NCBI RefSeq assembly: GCF_020831365.1
Contig: NZ_JAJHPV010000013.1
Span: 806,001 to 870,000, forward strand
Origin: Massilia agrisoli
GTDB lineage: Bacteria > Pseudomonadota > Gammaproteobacteria > Burkholderiales > Burkholderiaceae_D
Direction of reading: 5' to 3'
DNA: 64,000 nucleotides
Shown here: in pieces, positions 49,083 through 57,834 of the stretch
How the letters are laid out: the number at the start of each line of letters is the position of its first letter
Numbering within the stretch: the first letter of the stretch is position 1
Notes under the pieces: generated by a model
Database searches by the model: none
What the model was told of the DNA's origin: nothing
Seen by the model: only the letters and a program-made list of their open reading frames with translations
Translations under genes and position numbers: made by a program

Positions 49083-49264
49083 GGGGTCCGGCCCCGGGGA
49101 CACACCCCGACGTTGAAAAATTTCCCAAATCGGGGTCAGACCACCAGTTAAATGGAATATTCCAAAAAACCGGTGGTCTGACCCCGATTTTTGGCAAAAT
49201 TTCCCAAATCGGGGTCAGACCACCGGCTAGGTGGAATATTTCAAAAAAACGGTGGTCTGACCCC
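49083..49264. repeat. Palindromic repeats GGGGTCAGACCACC/GGTGGTCTGACCCC in two tandem units
   Basis: GGGGTCCGGCCCC (49083-49095) and GGGGACACACCCC (49096-49108) come first. Then two tandem units of about 79 bp (from 49132 and 49211) each contain GGGGTCAGACCACC and its exact inverse GGTGGTCTGACCCC, 26 bases apart. They fill the gap between convergent genes and are relatives of the array at 21451-21698. Confidence 0.85.
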
Positions 49265-49287
49265 GATTTTGGCAATGTTGCCGGAGC

Positions 49288-50139
<852 letters not shown>

Positions 50140-50163
50140 CTAAAAGCAGTAATGGGTGCAGCC

Positions 50164-51036
50164 TTACGCCGGCGAATAGGCCAGGCGTACATAGATGGGG
50201 GCGAAAGGTTCGGCCTGGGTAATTTCAATCAGCGTTTCCTTGGCCAGTTCGAGCATGGCGACGAAGTGCACCACCACGATCGGCACGCTGCCCTGGCCGT
50301 CGAACAGGTCGGCAAATTCGACAAACCGGGCCGATTGCAGCTGGCGCAAGATCGATGACATGTGTTCGCGCACGGACAGTTCCTGGCGGCTGATCCGGTG
50401 GTGCTGGGTCAGCTTGGCGCGCTTGAGCACGTCCATCCAGGCACGCTGCAGGTCGCCGACGTCGACATCGGGAAACACCGGCACCGAGCTTTGCTCGACG
50501 AACAGCTGCGGACGGATGAAGTCGCGGTCGAGCTGGGGCACGGCATTGAGGTCGTAGGCGGCCAGCTTGATCTGTTCATATTCCAGCAGGCGGCGCACCA
50601 GTTCGGCACGGGGGTCGCCGGCTTCTTCATCGCCTTCGGCCTTGCGCTGCGGTAGCAGCATGCGCGACTTGATCTCGATGAGCATGGCCGCCATCAGCAG
50701 GTACTCGGCCGCCAGTTCCAGGTTGTGCAGGCGGATCTGGTCGACGTACTTCAGGTATTGCAGGGTGACCTGCGCCATCGGTATGTCGAGGATGTTGAAG
50801 TTTTGCTTGCGGATCAGGTACAGCAGCAGGTCGAGCGGGCCTTCGAAGGCGTCGAGGAAGATTTCCAGCGCGTCCGGCGGGATGAACAGGTCGGTCGGCA
50901 TGCGCAGCAGCGGCTCGCCGTACAGGCGCGCTACGGCCGCGTCGGGTACAGCTTCCTGCTCCGGCACGGCGGCGGCGCCGGCGTCCGGTTCAGCGACGGT
51001 GTCGGCGAGATCGCCGGCTGCCGCGTCTGGCGACAT
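50164..51036 (-). CDS. scpA: Segregation and condensation protein A
   Basis: 290 residues. EIFLDAFEGPLDLLLYLIRKQNFNI is the N-terminal SMC-binding pattern, followed by helical repeats and a C-terminal winged-helix part. An acidic Ala/Pro-rich leader of about 50 residues precedes it. With ScpB and SMC it condenses chromosomes; scpB is not in the window. The start at 51036 lies 11 bp after the DUF3460 gene. Confidence 0.92.
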   Translation of the reverse strand: MSPDAAAGDLADTVAEPDAGAAAVPEQEAVPDAAVARLYGEPLLRMPTDLFIPPDALEIFLDAFEGPLDLLLYLIRKQNFNILDIPMAQVTLQYLKYVDQIRLHNLELAAEYLLMAAMLIEIKSRMLLPQRKAEGDEEAGDPRAELVRRLLEYEQIKLAAYDLNAVPQLDRDFIRPQLFVEQSSVPVFPDVDVGDLQRAWMDVLKRAKLTQHHRISRQELSVREHMSSILRQLQSARFVEFADLFDGQGSVPIVVVHFVAMLELAKETLIEITQAEPFAPIYVRLAYSPA

Positions 51037-51047
51037 GGTCGGTTCTG

Positions 51048-51257
51048 TCAGAGCTTGTTCTGGTACACGTAAGGCTGCTGTTTGACGCGCGATTCGGCGC
51101 GGCGTTCCTGCTCGTTGAGCGTGATCGGCGCCTTGTCCCACAGCAGGGCACGGCCTTCGCGCTGGCCTTCTTCGATGCCTGGGTTCTTGGCCTTCAGTTC
51201 ATTGATGAACTTGGTGTGGTCGGATTCGTACAGGCTGAATTGTTTGGAGAGTTTCAT
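51048..51257 (-). CDS. DUF3460 family small protein
   Basis: 69 residues. LYESDHTKFINELKAKNP and EGQREGRALLWDKAP match DUF3460 proteins, which often sit beside scpA/panC in Burkholderiales. Function is unknown. The frame is open upstream through the palindromic repeat, but the family length fits the start at 51257. Confidence 0.8.
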   Translation of the reverse strand: MKLSKQFSLYESDHTKFINELKAKNPGIEEGQREGRALLWDKAPITLNEQERRAESRVKQQPYVYQNKL

Positions 51258-51309
51258 TTTTTTGCAATGCAAGAGGTGGGCAAACCCGGCTATTTTAACG
51301 GATGTCATT

Positions 51310-51398
51310 GTAGGGCGGAAAAGCGTAGCGTCATCCGCCGATGTTTGCGTCGCGTTGGCGCACACATCGGCGGATGACGCTTCGCTCTTCCGCCCTAC
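51310..51398. repeat. Long inverted repeat (GTAGGGCGGAAAAGC family)
   Basis: 35-base arms at 51310-51344 and 51364-51398 match in 33 of 35 positions around a 19-base loop. The outer GTAGGGCGGA is shared with the element at 17143-17231. It lies between the 439-aa gene and the DUF3460 gene. Confidence 0.88.
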
Positions 51399-51412
51399 GA
51401 GGAACGATCGGC

Positions 51413-52732
51413 TTAGTCCGGATGCAGCGCGTTCAGCTGCTTGGCGATGATGTCGTGGTTCAGCCACAATACCGGGCCGATCTTTTCTGCGGCGCCATGG
51501 AACATCAGCGGGCCGGCGCCTTCCAGTACCAGCGAGCTGAGGTGGTCGGTGATCAGTTCCTTGCGGTCCTTGTGCAGCTTGGTGATGTCTTCCGAGGTGC
51601 CGATCATCACGTCCGCCAGTTCCGGCGTGTTGTCCATCGGCCAGGCGTCAAAGTTGCGGAAGTGGGTGCTGGTCGGGTCGTTGTTGTACTTTTCGATCAT
51701 CTCGAGCAGGGTGTCGAGCGACACGCCGTCTTCCAGCAGGCTTTCGCAGGTCTTCCATTGCTGGTCGGCCCAGGCGCCGCCGCCTTCTTTCTTCAGTGCT
51801 TTCAACAGCGGGAACAGCGACAGCTCGACGCCGACGAAAATGTCGGAGGAGTTGGTGCGGATTTCCGGGCAGTTGAACACCGTTGCGGATACGCCTTGCT
51901 GCCATGCAGCCTTGGCCACGCTTTCCAGGCGCATCTTGGCGTAGCCCTGGGTGTAGTTGGTGTAGGTCTGCCACTGGTACTGGTCGCCGATCAGGATCTC
52001 GGTGCCGTGGTAGCCGTAGGCCGTGTAGCGCACCTGGCCGCCCGCGCGCTCGAGGCGTTCGCGGATCGCGGCGCTGCCGGTGATCAGGTGCTGCAGCGTG
52101 TTGGCGGTGACTTCGTCGAAGTTCATCAGGATCAGCTTGCCCAGGTCGCTGTCGAGCAGGGCGCGCGAGGACATGAAGCGTTCGCCGCGGCCTTTGTAGA
52201 TGCGGTTGGCAATGGCCAGGAAGGCCTTGATCTTCGGAATGCCGCCAGCCATCGTGTGCGCGAAGAAAGCGTTCGCGCCGTCCGGGATCAGCTTGTCGAT
52301 TTCCTGCATGACCTGGGCCACCGAGCTGGTGAAGCGCTTGACGCCGGCTTCGCGGCAGCGTTCGATCGCGTCCCAGTCCAGCTTGTCTTCCTGCCAGCTC
52401 TTGAGGGTGATGCCCGACAGCAGTTCGGTCGGGTTCTTTTCGCCTTCCGGCGCGTCCATGTCGAAACCGGCCATCAGCGGCACATTGATGATGCGTCCGC
52501 CCAGCTTTTCCTCTGCTTCCGCGTGCTCTTCACTCGTGAGGGCGCGCAGCTTGCCTTCTTCGTCGCGGCGGCCGACCGTGATGCCGACGATCGTCATGCC
52601 GGCGGCACGGGCTTCGTCGATCAGGCCATTGACGTAGCCGCGGCCGAACAGTTCGCCGAACAGGACGAATACGTCGCCCTTGCGATACAGGTTGGCGTGA
52701 GGAATATGCCTCAAGGAAGTCAGTTGGGTCAT
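51413..52732 (-). CDS. Conserved protein of unassigned function, possibly FabMG-like reductase
   Basis: 439 residues. The N-terminal segment GDVFVLFGELFGRGYVNGLIDEA then GMTIVGITVGRRD looks like a Rossmann beta-alpha-beta with a glycine-rich turn. TAYGYHGTEILIGDQYQWQ and HTMAGGIPKIKAFLAIANR are distinctive segments I cannot place with certainty. A link to the FabMG type of enoyl-ACP reductase is possible but not shown. No signal peptide or membrane segment is present. Start is uncertain between 52732 (ATG) and 52747 (GTG). Confidence 0.6.
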   Translation of the reverse strand: MTQLTSLRHIPHANLYRKGDVFVLFGELFGRGYVNGLIDEARAAGMTIVGITVGRRDEEGKLRALTSEEHAEAEEKLGGRIINVPLMAGFDMDAPEGEKNPTELLSGITLKSWQEDKLDWDAIERCREAGVKRFTSSVAQVMQEIDKLIPDGANAFFAHTMAGGIPKIKAFLAIANRIYKGRGERFMSSRALLDSDLGKLILMNFDEVTANTLQHLITGSAAIRERLERAGGQVRYTAYGYHGTEILIGDQYQWQTYTNYTQGYAKMRLESVAKAAWQQGVSATVFNCPEIRTNSSDIFVGVELSLFPLLKALKKEGGGAWADQQWKTCESLLEDGVSLDTLLEMIEKYNNDPTSTHFRNFDAWPMDNTPELADVMIGTSEDITKLHKDRKELITDHLSSLVLEGAGPLMFHGAAEKIGPVLWLNHDIIAKQLNALHPD

Positions 52733-52813
52733 AAGGTTTTTGATCACTTTAAAAATGATTTTAGGACAGGCGAACCTGGGTTCTGCCGGCTCAGTACAAC
52801 AGGTAAAACAGGC

Positions 52814-54955
52814 TTAGCTGATACGCATGCCCGGCTGCGCGCCTGGCCATGGTTCCAGCAGGTACAGGCCTGGATTGGTTTTCTCGTCGTCGCTCGATGC
52901 GCACAGGACCATGCCTTCGGACACGCCAAACTTCATCTTGCGCGGCGCGAGGTTGGCCACCATCACGGTCAGCTTGCCGACCAGTTCTTCCGGTTTGTAA
53001 GCGGCCTTGATGCCGGAGAAGACGTTGCGCAGGCGGCCTTCGCCGACGTCGAGCGTCAGGCGCAGCAGCTTGTCGGAGCCGTCCACATGTTCGCAGTTGA
53101 CGATCTTTGCGATGCGCAGGTCGACCTTGGTGAAGTCGTCGATCTTGATTTCGGGCGCCAGTGCTTCCACGCCAGGGTTGCGGACCGCCGGGGCGGCAGG
53201 TTCGGCTGCGGCGGCCGGTGCTGCTGCCGGGGCGGCGATCGCGGGCGCGGCCGGCTTGTCGAATAGATCCTCAACCATCTTGGCGTCAACGCGGGTCATC
53301 AGGTGGCTGTAGGCGCCGATGGTGCGGCCGAGCATGGTGCTGTAGACCGCTTCGCCGGTGGTGTCAGCCCAGCTGATCTTGTCGTCGTTCAGGAACTCGG
53401 ATACGCGGGCGGCAACCTGCGGCAACACTGGCGACAGCAGGATGGTCAGCTGGCGGAACAGGATCAGCGCCGCGGTGCAGACGTCGTGCAATTCGGCGAG
53501 CTTGCCTTCGTCCTTGGCCAGGATCCACGGCTTGTTTTCGTCGACATACTGGTTGGTGATGTCGGCGATTTCCATGATCTCGCGCAGCGCCTTGCCGAAC
53601 TCGCGGTTCTCGAAATGGTTGGCGATGCTGGCCTGGCGCTCGGCGCCGTCATGGGTCAACGCGCGGCTGATCCATTGCTGGGCTTCCGGCGACAGCGTGC
53701 TGGCCAGCTTGCCGTCGAATTTCTTGGCGATGAAGCCGGCGCAACGGCTGGCGATGTTGACGTACTTGCCGATCAGGTCGCTGTTGACGCGGGCGACGAA
53801 GTCTTCACCGTTGAAGTCGAGGTCTTCGACCTTCGAGTTCAGCTTGAAGGCAATGTAGTAGCGCAGCCATTCCGGGTTCATCTTCAGGTCCAGGTAGCGC
53901 AGCGGCGAAATGCCGGTGCCGCGCGACTTGGACATTTTTTCGTTGTTCACGGTCAGGTGGCCATGCACGTTGACCTTCAGCTTGTCGATGATCGGGTGCT
54001 GGGCGAAGTTCAGCATCGCCGGCCAGAACAGCAGGTGGAAGGAGACGATGTCCTTGCCGATGAAGTGGACCTGCTCGGTGGCCGGGTCGTTCAGCAGCGC
54101 GTCGAAGTCGATGCCTCTCTTGGCGCAGTAGTTCTTCAGGCTGGCCAGGTAGCCGACCGGCGCGTCCAGCCAGACATAGAAAAACTTGCCCGGCGCGTCA
54201 GGAATCGGGATGCCGAAGTAGGGCGCGTCGCGCGAAATATCCCAGTCGGCCAGCTTTTCGCCGGCTTCGCCCAGCCATTCGGAAACCTTGTTGACCATCT
54301 CCGACTGCAGGCGGCCCGGGGTGTTCAGCCATTCCTTGAGGAAGGTGTAGCAGCGCGGATCGGACAGCGCGAAGAAGTACTGTTCGGACGGCTTCAGGAT
54401 GGGCGTGGAGCCGGTGAACACCGAGAACGGATTGACCAGTTCGGTCGGCTGGTAGGCGGCGCCGCAGACTTCGCAGTTGTCGCCGTACTGGTCCTTGGCG
54501 CCGCACTTCGGGCACTCGCCCTTGATGTTGCGGTCGGCCAGGAACATGCCCTTGACCGGGTCGAAGAAGCGGTCGACCGTCTTGGTGACGATCAGGCCGG
54601 CATCGCGCAGCTTGCGGTAGATGCCCTGCGACAGCTCGACGTTTTCCGGCGAATCGGTGGAGTACCAGTTGTCGAAGGCGATGTGGAAACCGTCCAGGTA
54701 TTGCTGGCGGCCAGCGGCGATCTTGGCGACGAATTCCTGCGGGGTGATGCCTTCCTTTTCGGCCGCGATCATGATTGGCGTGCCGTGGGTGTCGTCCGCG
54801 CAGACGAAGTGCACCTCGCGCTGTTTTCCGCCGTCGGCCTGCATTCGCTGGAACCGCACCCAGATGTCGGCCTGGATGTATTCCATCATGTGGCCGATGT
54901 GGAAGGCAGCATTAGCGTAGGGCAGGGCGGTGGTGACGAACAGCTTGCGTGTCAT
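52814..54955 (-). CDS. metG: Methionyl-tRNA synthetase
   Basis: 713 residues. HIGH at 19-22, KMSKS in [11 protein letters not shown], zinc knuckle CPKC...CEVC, anticodon-binding domain, an Ala/Pro linker and a C-terminal EMAP/tRNA-binding domain ([24 protein letters not shown]). It charges tRNA-Met. The frame is open upstream, but the [15 protein letters not shown] start at 54955 matches the family. It is divergent from apbC. Confidence 0.97.
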   Translation of the reverse strand: MTRKLFVTTALPYANAAFHIGHMMEYIQADIWVRFQRMQADGGKQREVHFVCADDTHGTPIMIAAEKEGITPQEFVAKIAAGRQQYLDGFHIAFDNWYSTDSPENVELSQGIYRKLRDAGLIVTKTVDRFFDPVKGMFLADRNIKGECPKCGAKDQYGDNCEVCGAAYQPTELVNPFSVFTGSTPILKPSEQYFFALSDPRCYTFLKEWLNTPGRLQSEMVNKVSEWLGEAGEKLADWDISRDAPYFGIPIPDAPGKFFYVWLDAPVGYLASLKNYCAKRGIDFDALLNDPATEQVHFIGKDIVSFHLLFWPAMLNFAQHPIIDKLKVNVHGHLTVNNEKMSKSRGTGISPLRYLDLKMNPEWLRYYIAFKLNSKVEDLDFNGEDFVARVNSDLIGKYVNIASRCAGFIAKKFDGKLASTLSPEAQQWISRALTHDGAERQASIANHFENREFGKALREIMEIADITNQYVDENKPWILAKDEGKLAELHDVCTAALILFRQLTILLSPVLPQVAARVSEFLNDDKISWADTTGEAVYSTMLGRTIGAYSHLMTRVDAKMVEDLFDKPAAPAIAAPAAAPAAAAEPAAPAVRNPGVEALAPEIKIDDFTKVDLRIAKIVNCEHVDGSDKLLRLTLDVGEGRLRNVFSGIKAAYKPEELVGKLTVMVANLAPRKMKFGVSEGMVLCASSDDEKTNPGLYLLEPWPGAQPGMRIS

Positions 54956-55105
54956 GGTGGAAGTGCACTTGTTGGTAGATGAAGGGATGCATTTTAACAG
55001 CGGATGACCTTCCTGCGCATAGGGGAATGCCAAGGTTTGCCGTTTTTGCAAGGTCGGACGTGGCGATTTGCGCTAAACTTATCGGATCATCCACGGAGAT
55101 TCACA

Positions 55106-56194
55106 ATGAGCATTACTGCAGAAGACGTCAAGGCACGGTTATCCGCCGTTATCGATCCGAATACCCAGAAGGACTTCGTCACCTCCAAATCCGTCAAGAA
55201 CATCAAGGTCGACGGCAGCAACATCTCGCTCGACGTCGAGCTGGGCTATCCGGCGCGCAGCCAGATCGAGGCCATCCGCACCGCGGTTACCGCCGCCTTG
55301 CAGGTCATCCCGGGCGCAGGAACAGTCAGCGCCAATGTCTATTCCAAGATTATTCCCCATACCGTCCAGCGCGGCGTGAAGCTGATGCCTAACGTTAAGA
55401 ACATCATTGCCGTGGCGTCGGGCAAGGGCGGCGTCGGCAAGTCGACCACTGCCGTCAACCTGGCGCTGGCACTGGCGGCCGAAGGCGCGGTCGTGGGCGT
55501 GCTGGACGCGGACATCTATGGCCCCTCGCAGCCGATGATGCTGGGCATCACCGGCCGGCCCGAGTCGAAGGACGGCAAAACCATGGAGCCGCTGGAAAAC
55601 CACGGCCTGCAGGTGTCCTCGATCGGCTTCATGATCGATCCGGACGAGCCGATGGTGTGGCGCGGCCCGATGGTCGTGCAGGCCTTGACGCAGTTGCTCG
55701 AGCAAACCAACTGGCGCGACCTTGATTACCTGATCGTCGACATGCCGCCGGGCACCGGCGACATCCAGCTGACCTTGTCGCAGAAAGTGCCTGTCACCGG
55801 CGCCGTCATCGTGACGACCCCGCAAGACATCGCCCTGCTCGACGCGCGCAAGGGCCTGAAGATGTTCGAGAAGGTCGGCATTCCGATCCTTGGCGTGGTG
55901 GAAAACATGAGTACCCATATCTGCTCGAACTGCGGCCATGCCGAGGCAATCTTTGGCCATGGCGGCGGCGAAAAGATGTGTGCCGACTTTGGCGTCGAAT
56001 TCCTGGGCGCGCTGCCGCTGACGCTGGCGATCCGCGAGCAGACCGACTCGGGCCGCCCGACCGTGGTGGCCGAGCCGGATGGCCCAGTGGCGACTGTTTA
56101 TAAAGAGATCGCGCGCAAGGTGGCCGTGAAGGTGGCCGAGAAGGCCAAGGACATGACCAGCAAGTTCCCTCGCATCGTCATCAAGAACGATTGA
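55106..56194 (+). CDS. apbC: Iron-sulfur cluster carrier ApbC/Mrp
   Basis: 362 residues. An N-terminal DUF59/MIP18-like domain (1-90) is followed by the MinD-type ATPase with Walker A ASGKGGVGKST, and the cluster-binding CSNC. It carries Fe-S clusters to apoproteins. The ATG at 55106 follows ACGGAGAT. Its end overlaps the convergent Mut7-C gene by 14 bases. The metG-apbC divergent layout is common in Proteobacteria. Confidence 0.95.
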   Translation: MSITAEDVKARLSAVIDPNTQKDFVTSKSVKNIKVDGSNISLDVELGYPARSQIEAIRTAVTAALQVIPGAGTVSANVYSKIIPHTVQRGVKLMPNVKNIIAVASGKGGVGKSTTAVNLALALAAEGAVVGVLDADIYGPSQPMMLGITGRPESKDGKTMEPLENHGLQVSSIGFMIDPDEPMVWRGPMVVQALTQLLEQTNWRDLDYLIVDMPPGTGDIQLTLSQKVPVTGAVIVTTPQDIALLDARKGLKMFEKVGIPILGVVENMSTHICSNCGHAEAIFGHGGGEKMCADFGVEFLGALPLTLAIREQTDSGRPTVVAEPDGPVATVYKEIARKVAVKVAEKAKDMTSKFPRIVIKND

Positions 56195-56939
56195 TGCCGG
56201 GCGGCGCGGATGCTGTGGCCAGCACCGCGCTCATGCGCTGCCAGTGCGAACCTTTCCAGAAGATGCCCTGGCAGATGCCGCACATGCAAAATTCCTGGTG
56301 ATGCTGGCGCACGCTGGGCGGCAGGCGGTCGATGACCTCGGCCTTGTCGACCTGGCGTAACGGCGCATTGCACTTCAGGCACAAGGTAAAGGGCTTGATG
56401 CTGCCCGCCAGGTCAAGCCGCCTGACGATTTCCCGAAACTGTTCCTCCGACCGGATCGCATGCACGTAGCAGCCGTGGGTAATGCCGCGGCGCTTGAGCA
56501 GTTCGCGGTCGCGCGTCAGCACGATGCGGTTCTCGCTGATCGAAGTCTTTTCGATATCCCCATCCATATAGTTGTTGTCGTACAGCGTGTCGAAGCCGGC
56601 CATGCGCAGGAAGCGGGCGAGGCCGCCCAGGTGCGCATCGGCCACGAAGCGCAGCTCGCGCAAGGGGTGCTCGCGCACGCGCAGCAGTTCGCTGACGTCG
56701 AGCGACTCGAACTTGGGGTAGACGGAGACGCGGTCGCCTTCTTCGAGCAGGCGGCCGAAGCCGCTCGACTCGCCATTGACCAGGATAAGCTCGACTTCCG
56801 TGTGCGGCACGCCGATCGCTTCGATCATGTGTTTGGTGGTTGCCGCCCGCGCGCACGGCGTGGTGAAATCCTTGCGCCGCCGGTCCGGCGGCAGGAAATC
56901 GTTGAGCTCTTCGTAGAAGCGGAAGGTTGCGGTGACCAT
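56181..56939 (-). CDS. Mut7-C RNase domain protein with N-terminal ubiquitin-like domain
   Basis: 252 residues. Residues of about 1-85 look like the Mut7-C ubiquitin/ThiS-like fold (VELILVNGESSGFGRLLEEGDRVSVYP). From about 95 the PIN-like Mut7-C RNase domain follows (RFVADAHLGGLARFLRMAGFDT, ENRIVLTRDRELLKRRG) with a cysteine-rich zinc element (CLKC...CMCGIC). It is expected to be a cytoplasmic ribonuclease of unknown target. Start at 56939 by family N-terminus. Confidence 0.85.
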   Translation of the reverse strand: MVTATFRFYEELNDFLPPDRRRKDFTTPCARAATTKHMIEAIGVPHTEVELILVNGESSGFGRLLEEGDRVSVYPKFESLDVSELLRVREHPLRELRFVADAHLGGLARFLRMAGFDTLYDNNYMDGDIEKTSISENRIVLTRDRELLKRRGITHGCYVHAIRSEEQFREIVRRLDLAGSIKPFTLCLKCNAPLRQVDKAEVIDRLPPSVRQHHQEFCMCGICQGIFWKGSHWQRMSAVLATASAPPGINRS

Positions 56940-56999
56940 GCTTTTAGTTTGCACCGTCTGCGTCCGCGTTTCAACCGGGCGGTATGCTGGTGCGCAAGG

Positions 57000-57055
57000 A
57001 TTCCCGCTTTCGCGGGAATGACGGCAACTAAACGTCGTTCCCGCGAAAGCGGGAA
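57000..57055. repeat. dRS3-like inverted repeat
   Basis: ATTCCCGCTTTCGCGGGAAT (57000-57019) is followed, after GACGG, by the inverse unit. Outer arms 57001-57023 and 57033-57055 match in 22 of 23 positions. It fits the Neisseria dRS3 consensus ATTCCC-N8-GGGAAT. Sister copy at 30310-30393. Confidence 0.8.
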
Positions 57056-57078
57056 CCCATGCCGAGTCTGCTATCGCC

Positions 57079-57375
57079 TCAACGTATCCACGGCTGCAAT
57101 ACCCGCCGCACCGGATTCGTCACCGTCGCTTCCACAGTGGCATCGAGCAGGCCGCGCCGTTTCAGGTGGCGCAGCGCGATCTGCACGGCCGATTTGGACA
57201 GGCCGGTTTCGCTGGCCATGGTCTGCAGGCTGGCCGCAACCGTATCGCGTTTCGCGCGCGTAGCGGCCGCCAGCAGGTAAAGGTACACCACAAAGGCGGC
57301 AGGGCTGCGGTCATGGCCGACCAGGTCGGGCATCAGCACATCTAATATATAAGGATCGAATCGGTCGGCGTCCAT
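57079..57375 (-). CDS. Small winged helix-turn-helix protein
   Basis: 98 residues. ASLQTMASETGLSKSAVQIALRHLKRRGLLD is a clear helix-turn-helix with wing, like the DNA-binding part of MarR/GntR or replication-type wHTH proteins. No effector domain is present. The start at 57375 is the first ATG giving the family-like N-terminus; the track upstream has no ribosome site. Target is unknown. Confidence 0.7.
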   Translation of the reverse strand: MDADRFDPYILDVLMPDLVGHDRSPAAFVVYLYLLAAATRAKRDTVAASLQTMASETGLSKSAVQIALRHLKRRGLLDATVEATVTNPVRRVLQPWIR

Positions 57376-57459
57376 GGTGCTAACTACTATAGCAGAGAGT
57401 ACTACTGCTGCCGCCTGCGGCAACTTAGAATGGCTGCCTCATTCATTACGGAGTGCAGC

Positions 57460-57825
57460 ATGATCTCGATGGTTAAGTTTGTCGGTATCCCGGTTAGCGA
57501 CCAGGACCGTGCCCTGAAGTTCTATACCGAGCAGATGGGTTTCGTCGTCGCCACCGACCAGCCGATGGGGCCGGGGCAGCGCTGGATCGAGCTGCGCATT
57601 GCCCACTCGCCGACCCGCGTCGTGCTGTTCACCCCGGACGGACACGAAGACCGCATCGGCACTTTCTTCAATGGCGCGCTCGGCTGCGACAATGTCGAGG
57701 CGACTTACCGCCAGTTGTCGCAACGTGGCGTCGAGTTCGTCGAGCCGCCGACCACGCAACCTTGGGGCACTTTTGCCAAGCTGCGCGACCCGGACGGCAA
57801 TACTTTTGTGCTGTCGTCGACCTGA
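57460..57825 (+). CDS. VOC family (glyoxalase/dioxygenase-like) protein
   Basis: 121 residues. VKFVGIPVSDQDRALKFYTEQMGF and WGTFAKLRDPDGNTFVL are the paired beta-alpha-beta-beta-beta modules of the VOC fold, with a likely metal-binding Glu missing or shifted. ACGGAG lies six bases before the ATG at 57460. Substrate is unknown; relatives include glyoxalase I, fosfomycin and bleomycin resistance proteins. Confidence 0.85.
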   Translation: MISMVKFVGIPVSDQDRALKFYTEQMGFVVATDQPMGPGQRWIELRIAHSPTRVVLFTPDGHEDRIGTFFNGALGCDNVEATYRQLSQRGVEFVEPPTTQPWGTFAKLRDPDGNTFVLSST

Positions 57826-57834
57826 CTCGCGCAT

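Noticed and set aside
51341-53266. 641-codon open frame on the plus strand
   Set aside because: It overlaps the 439-aa gene and metG on the other strand and starts inside a palindromic repeat.
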